The position numbers and the translations under genes are program-made. 64,000 nucleotides of DNA, taken from assembly GCF_002749975.1 (NCBI RefSeq), contig NZ_PEIG01000002.1:496001-560000 (forward strand), in the 5' to 3' direction. The notes under the pieces are model-generated. The model did no database searches. It saw only the letters and a program-made list of their open reading frames with translations, and was not told the origin of the DNA. This document shows positions 62,579 through 64,000 of the stretch, piece after piece. The first letter of the stretch is position 1, and each line of letters begins with the position of its first letter. This DNA comes from Gloeocapsopsis sp. IPPAS B-1203 (lineage in GTDB: Bacteria > Cyanobacteriota > Cyanobacteriia > Cyanobacteriales > Chroococcidiopsidaceae).

Positions 62579-62803
62579 TTAAGGAGTTTTTTGCAACTCT
62601 GGTCTTTCTTCAGGAACAATTGCAGCCTCAACAGGGCAAACCTGAATGCAAATACCACAGTCAATACAGGTAGCAAAATCAATCCAGTACCAGTCAGTAC
62701 CCTTCATATTTTTTCCTGGTCCAGGGTGAATACAAGCAACAGGACAAGCATCAACACAGTCAGCAACTCCTTCACAAGTTTCTGTAACGATTGTATGCGG
62801 CAT
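62579..62803 (-). CDS. 2[4Fe-4S]-type ferredoxin
   Basis: A 74-residue low-potential ferredoxin. Cluster I uses CEGVADCVDACPVACIHPG and cluster II uses CIDCGICIQVCPVEAAI, a bacterial-type arrangement with a long insert (NMKGTDWYWIDF) between them. The first motif's spacing (Cys-x5-Cys-x3-Cys) could hold a 3Fe or 4Fe cluster. Such proteins donate electrons in non-photosynthetic routes in cyanobacteria. Start ATG 62801-62803. It is separated from LivF by 148 bp and from hisZ by a long empty region. Confidence 0.9.
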   Translation of the reverse strand: MPHTIVTETCEGVADCVDACPVACIHPGPGKNMKGTDWYWIDFATCIDCGICIQVCPVEAAIVPEERPELQKTP

Positions 62804-63328
62804 ATTCTTCTCTCTTCTGCTTCTTGAACTAAGTCAATTAGAATGTTTTTTGATTCTAACAAAAAACTTTTATTTTAATTTTCGTGTCTATATTTCACCG
62901 TAAGAAATTCAACCGATGTATAAATATTTCTCTTTCATTTTTATTATATATATTGCCAATCAGCACAAACTCATCATCTATTTCTTAGGTGTGTTGCAAT
63001 AGCTATTATTAGTTATTTAATATTTTTTTACTATTTGCTTTTTAGTTCAAAGCTAGAACTCTATACCGTAGTTAAATATATTAACTATCATAAATGGTGA
63101 TCTGTAGAACCAGCAAGATGTCTACATCATACTTGAGATGCAATGATTTTACTAAATCAATATGATTTTGTTTGTAATTTAAAATATCATCAATTTGATT
63201 AATGATCAAAAAAATACGCTAACTTGCATTTCACTTAACAAGCTAGCTTCAAATACTATTATCTCAGCTAAAAAATCAACTTAAATATTTGATTACTCAA
63301 GGAAATAAAAGAAAATTACTAAGGATTC
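62804..63328. other. AT-rich intergenic region without recognised feature
   Basis: This 525-bp gap between the ferredoxin gene and hisZ is very AT-rich, with poly-T and TATATATT stretches near 62930-62955 and TTTTTTTACTATTTGCTTTTT near 63020. No tRNA, hairpin terminator of note, or coding frame was found. It must hold the ferredoxin promoter. Confidence 0.4.
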
Positions 63329-64000
63329 CTATTGCGAAGGAGATAGCAAACTTTTTATTGATGTTATTGACTCAATTGAGGGTAAACCTTCAGATTTTAT
63401 CCAGGCAATTTGTTGAATGCGGCGGTGACGGGCGTACTCGCGAATTGTATCAGGATCAGAGTCGCCCAAATTCATTTCTACCCTCACAAGATGTTGGGAA
63501 GCGCGTAATTTGGCGGCATAGGCGAATGCAGCAGTATAAGCTTGAGGTGTTTCGGGAACAACCAACCAATTGCTCGTAGGGGTGGCATGGGGAAGTTGTT
63601 GTGAAGGAAGTAACACCTGGTGTAAATCTTCGATATTAAGAGAAAATCCAATACCTGAAACCGTTTCTGCTTGGGGGTGATACAGTCCTAGGAGTTGATC
63701 GTAACGTCCACCTTGCCCAATAATCCGCGCTGGATAAGTAGTATTGCTGACAACTTTAAAGACAATACCCGTATAGTAATCAAAAGTTTGGATCAAACTT
63801 AAGTCTAAGATAATTGGCGAAGATGTTGTAGATTGAGAGGACGATACGGGAAAGCACTCATTTAATAAAGCAATTAATGATTTCAGACGGTTAAGCGCCT
63901 CAGCTTGAGGAGTTTCTAAATCCAGCGAAGCAATTTTTTGTAAGACATCAGCCGGATGTCCCCGCAAGTCAAGCATCATTAGCGCGCGATCGCATTCTTC
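63329..64000 (-). CDS. hisZ: ATP phosphoribosyltransferase regulatory subunit (5' end outside window)
   Basis: Minus-strand frame open from the window edge to the stop at 63329, at least 223 codons; the N-terminus is missing. Features are IQTFDYYTGIVFKVVSN, the GQGGRYDQLLGLYHP loop and GIGFSLNIEDL, typical of HisZ, a catalytically inactive paralogue of histidyl-tRNA synthetase that partners short HisG in histidine synthesis. The C-terminal part (about 150 residues from GRYDQLLG to the end) replaces the anticodon-binding domain of true HisRS. It is unlinked to the hisB gene at 12.2 kb. Confidence 0.8.
   Translation of the reverse strand, partial: EECDRALMMLDLRGHPADVLQKIASLDLETPQAEALNRLKSLIALLNECFPVSSSQSTTSSPIILDLSLIQTFDYYTGIVFKVVSNTTYPARIIGQGGRYDQLLGLYHPQAETVSGIGFSLNIEDLHQVLLPSQQLPHATPTSNWLVVPETPQAYTAAFAYAAKLRASQHLVRVEMNLGDSDPDTIREYARHRRIQQIAWIKSEGLPSIESITSIKSLLSPSQ

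Noticed and set aside
1-64000. tRNA or rRNA genes
   Set aside because: I scanned gaps for T-loop and acceptor-stem motifs and saw none; a tRNAscan run would be decisive.
1-64000. HIP1 (GCGATCGC) occurrences as separate features
   Set aside because: They are widespread genome-signature octamers within coding sequences of cyanobacteria and not site-specific features here; used only as a background marker.

Overview
The window is cyanobacterial chromosomal DNA. The evidence is psbB and psbT (photosystem II), a high-light-inducible Hli protein, ntcA preceded by a canonical NtcA site, a carotenoid oxygenase, a cyanobacterial folate/biopterin transporter, and HIP1-type octamers (GCGATCGC and variants) in most genes. 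No rRNA, tRNA, CRISPR array or intact transposase was seen. The species cannot be fixed from sequence reading alone.

Layout. 0-7 kb: a minus-strand signalling operon (MHYT-PAS-GAF histidine kinase, Rcp1-like response regulator, receiver-PAS protein running off the left edge) and a 1046-residue membrane protein with seven internal repeats. 7-9 kb: hli, then a decayed locus with relics of a nucleotide cyclase and a histidine kinase. 9-17 kb: carotenoid oxygenase, folate/biopterin transporter, hisB and fabI on the minus strand; ntcA, a coiled-coil DUF3084-type protein and a RuvX/YqgF-type protein on the plus strand. 17-25 kb: GTPase, mechanosensitive-channel-like protein, SRPBCC protein, SirB1-type protein, and a histidine kinase/OmpR-type regulator pair. 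25.5-36 kb: a surface-glycan or glycolipid cluster of five glycosyltransferases, an ABC exporter, a histidine phosphatase and a UDP-glucuronate-epimerase-like enzyme, all on the plus strand. 36-41 kb: a frameshifted CruP-like gene, a ketoacyl-ACP synthase and mnmG, with several short interspersed repeats. 41-48 kb: psbB, psbT, nrdR, ribosomal protein S1, a HAD hydrolase and metK. 48-51.5 kb: a probable type II restriction-modification cassette, free of HIP1 cores and bounded by imperfect inverted repeats. 51.5-60 kb: MAPEG protein, CrtI/CrtH-like oxidoreductase, then an iron/siderophore uptake locus (PchR-like AraC regulator, TonB-dependent receptor, substrate-binding lipoprotein, DUF1636 protein) that holds two gene relics. 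60-64 kb: MoeB-rhodanese, JAMM peptidase, LivF-type ATPase, a 2[4Fe-4S] ferredoxin and hisZ running off the right edge.

The most notable items are: the restriction-modification cassette with its own inverted repeats; the glycosyltransferase cluster; a possible cyanobacteriochrome-type GAF in the MHYT kinase; 22-bp-spaced direct repeats before the TonB receptor; AT-rich inverted repeats at three convergent gene ends; and several broken genes (cruP-like, cyclase/kinase, Rpn nuclease, AraC fragment). All family calls come from reading motifs by eye, with no database search.
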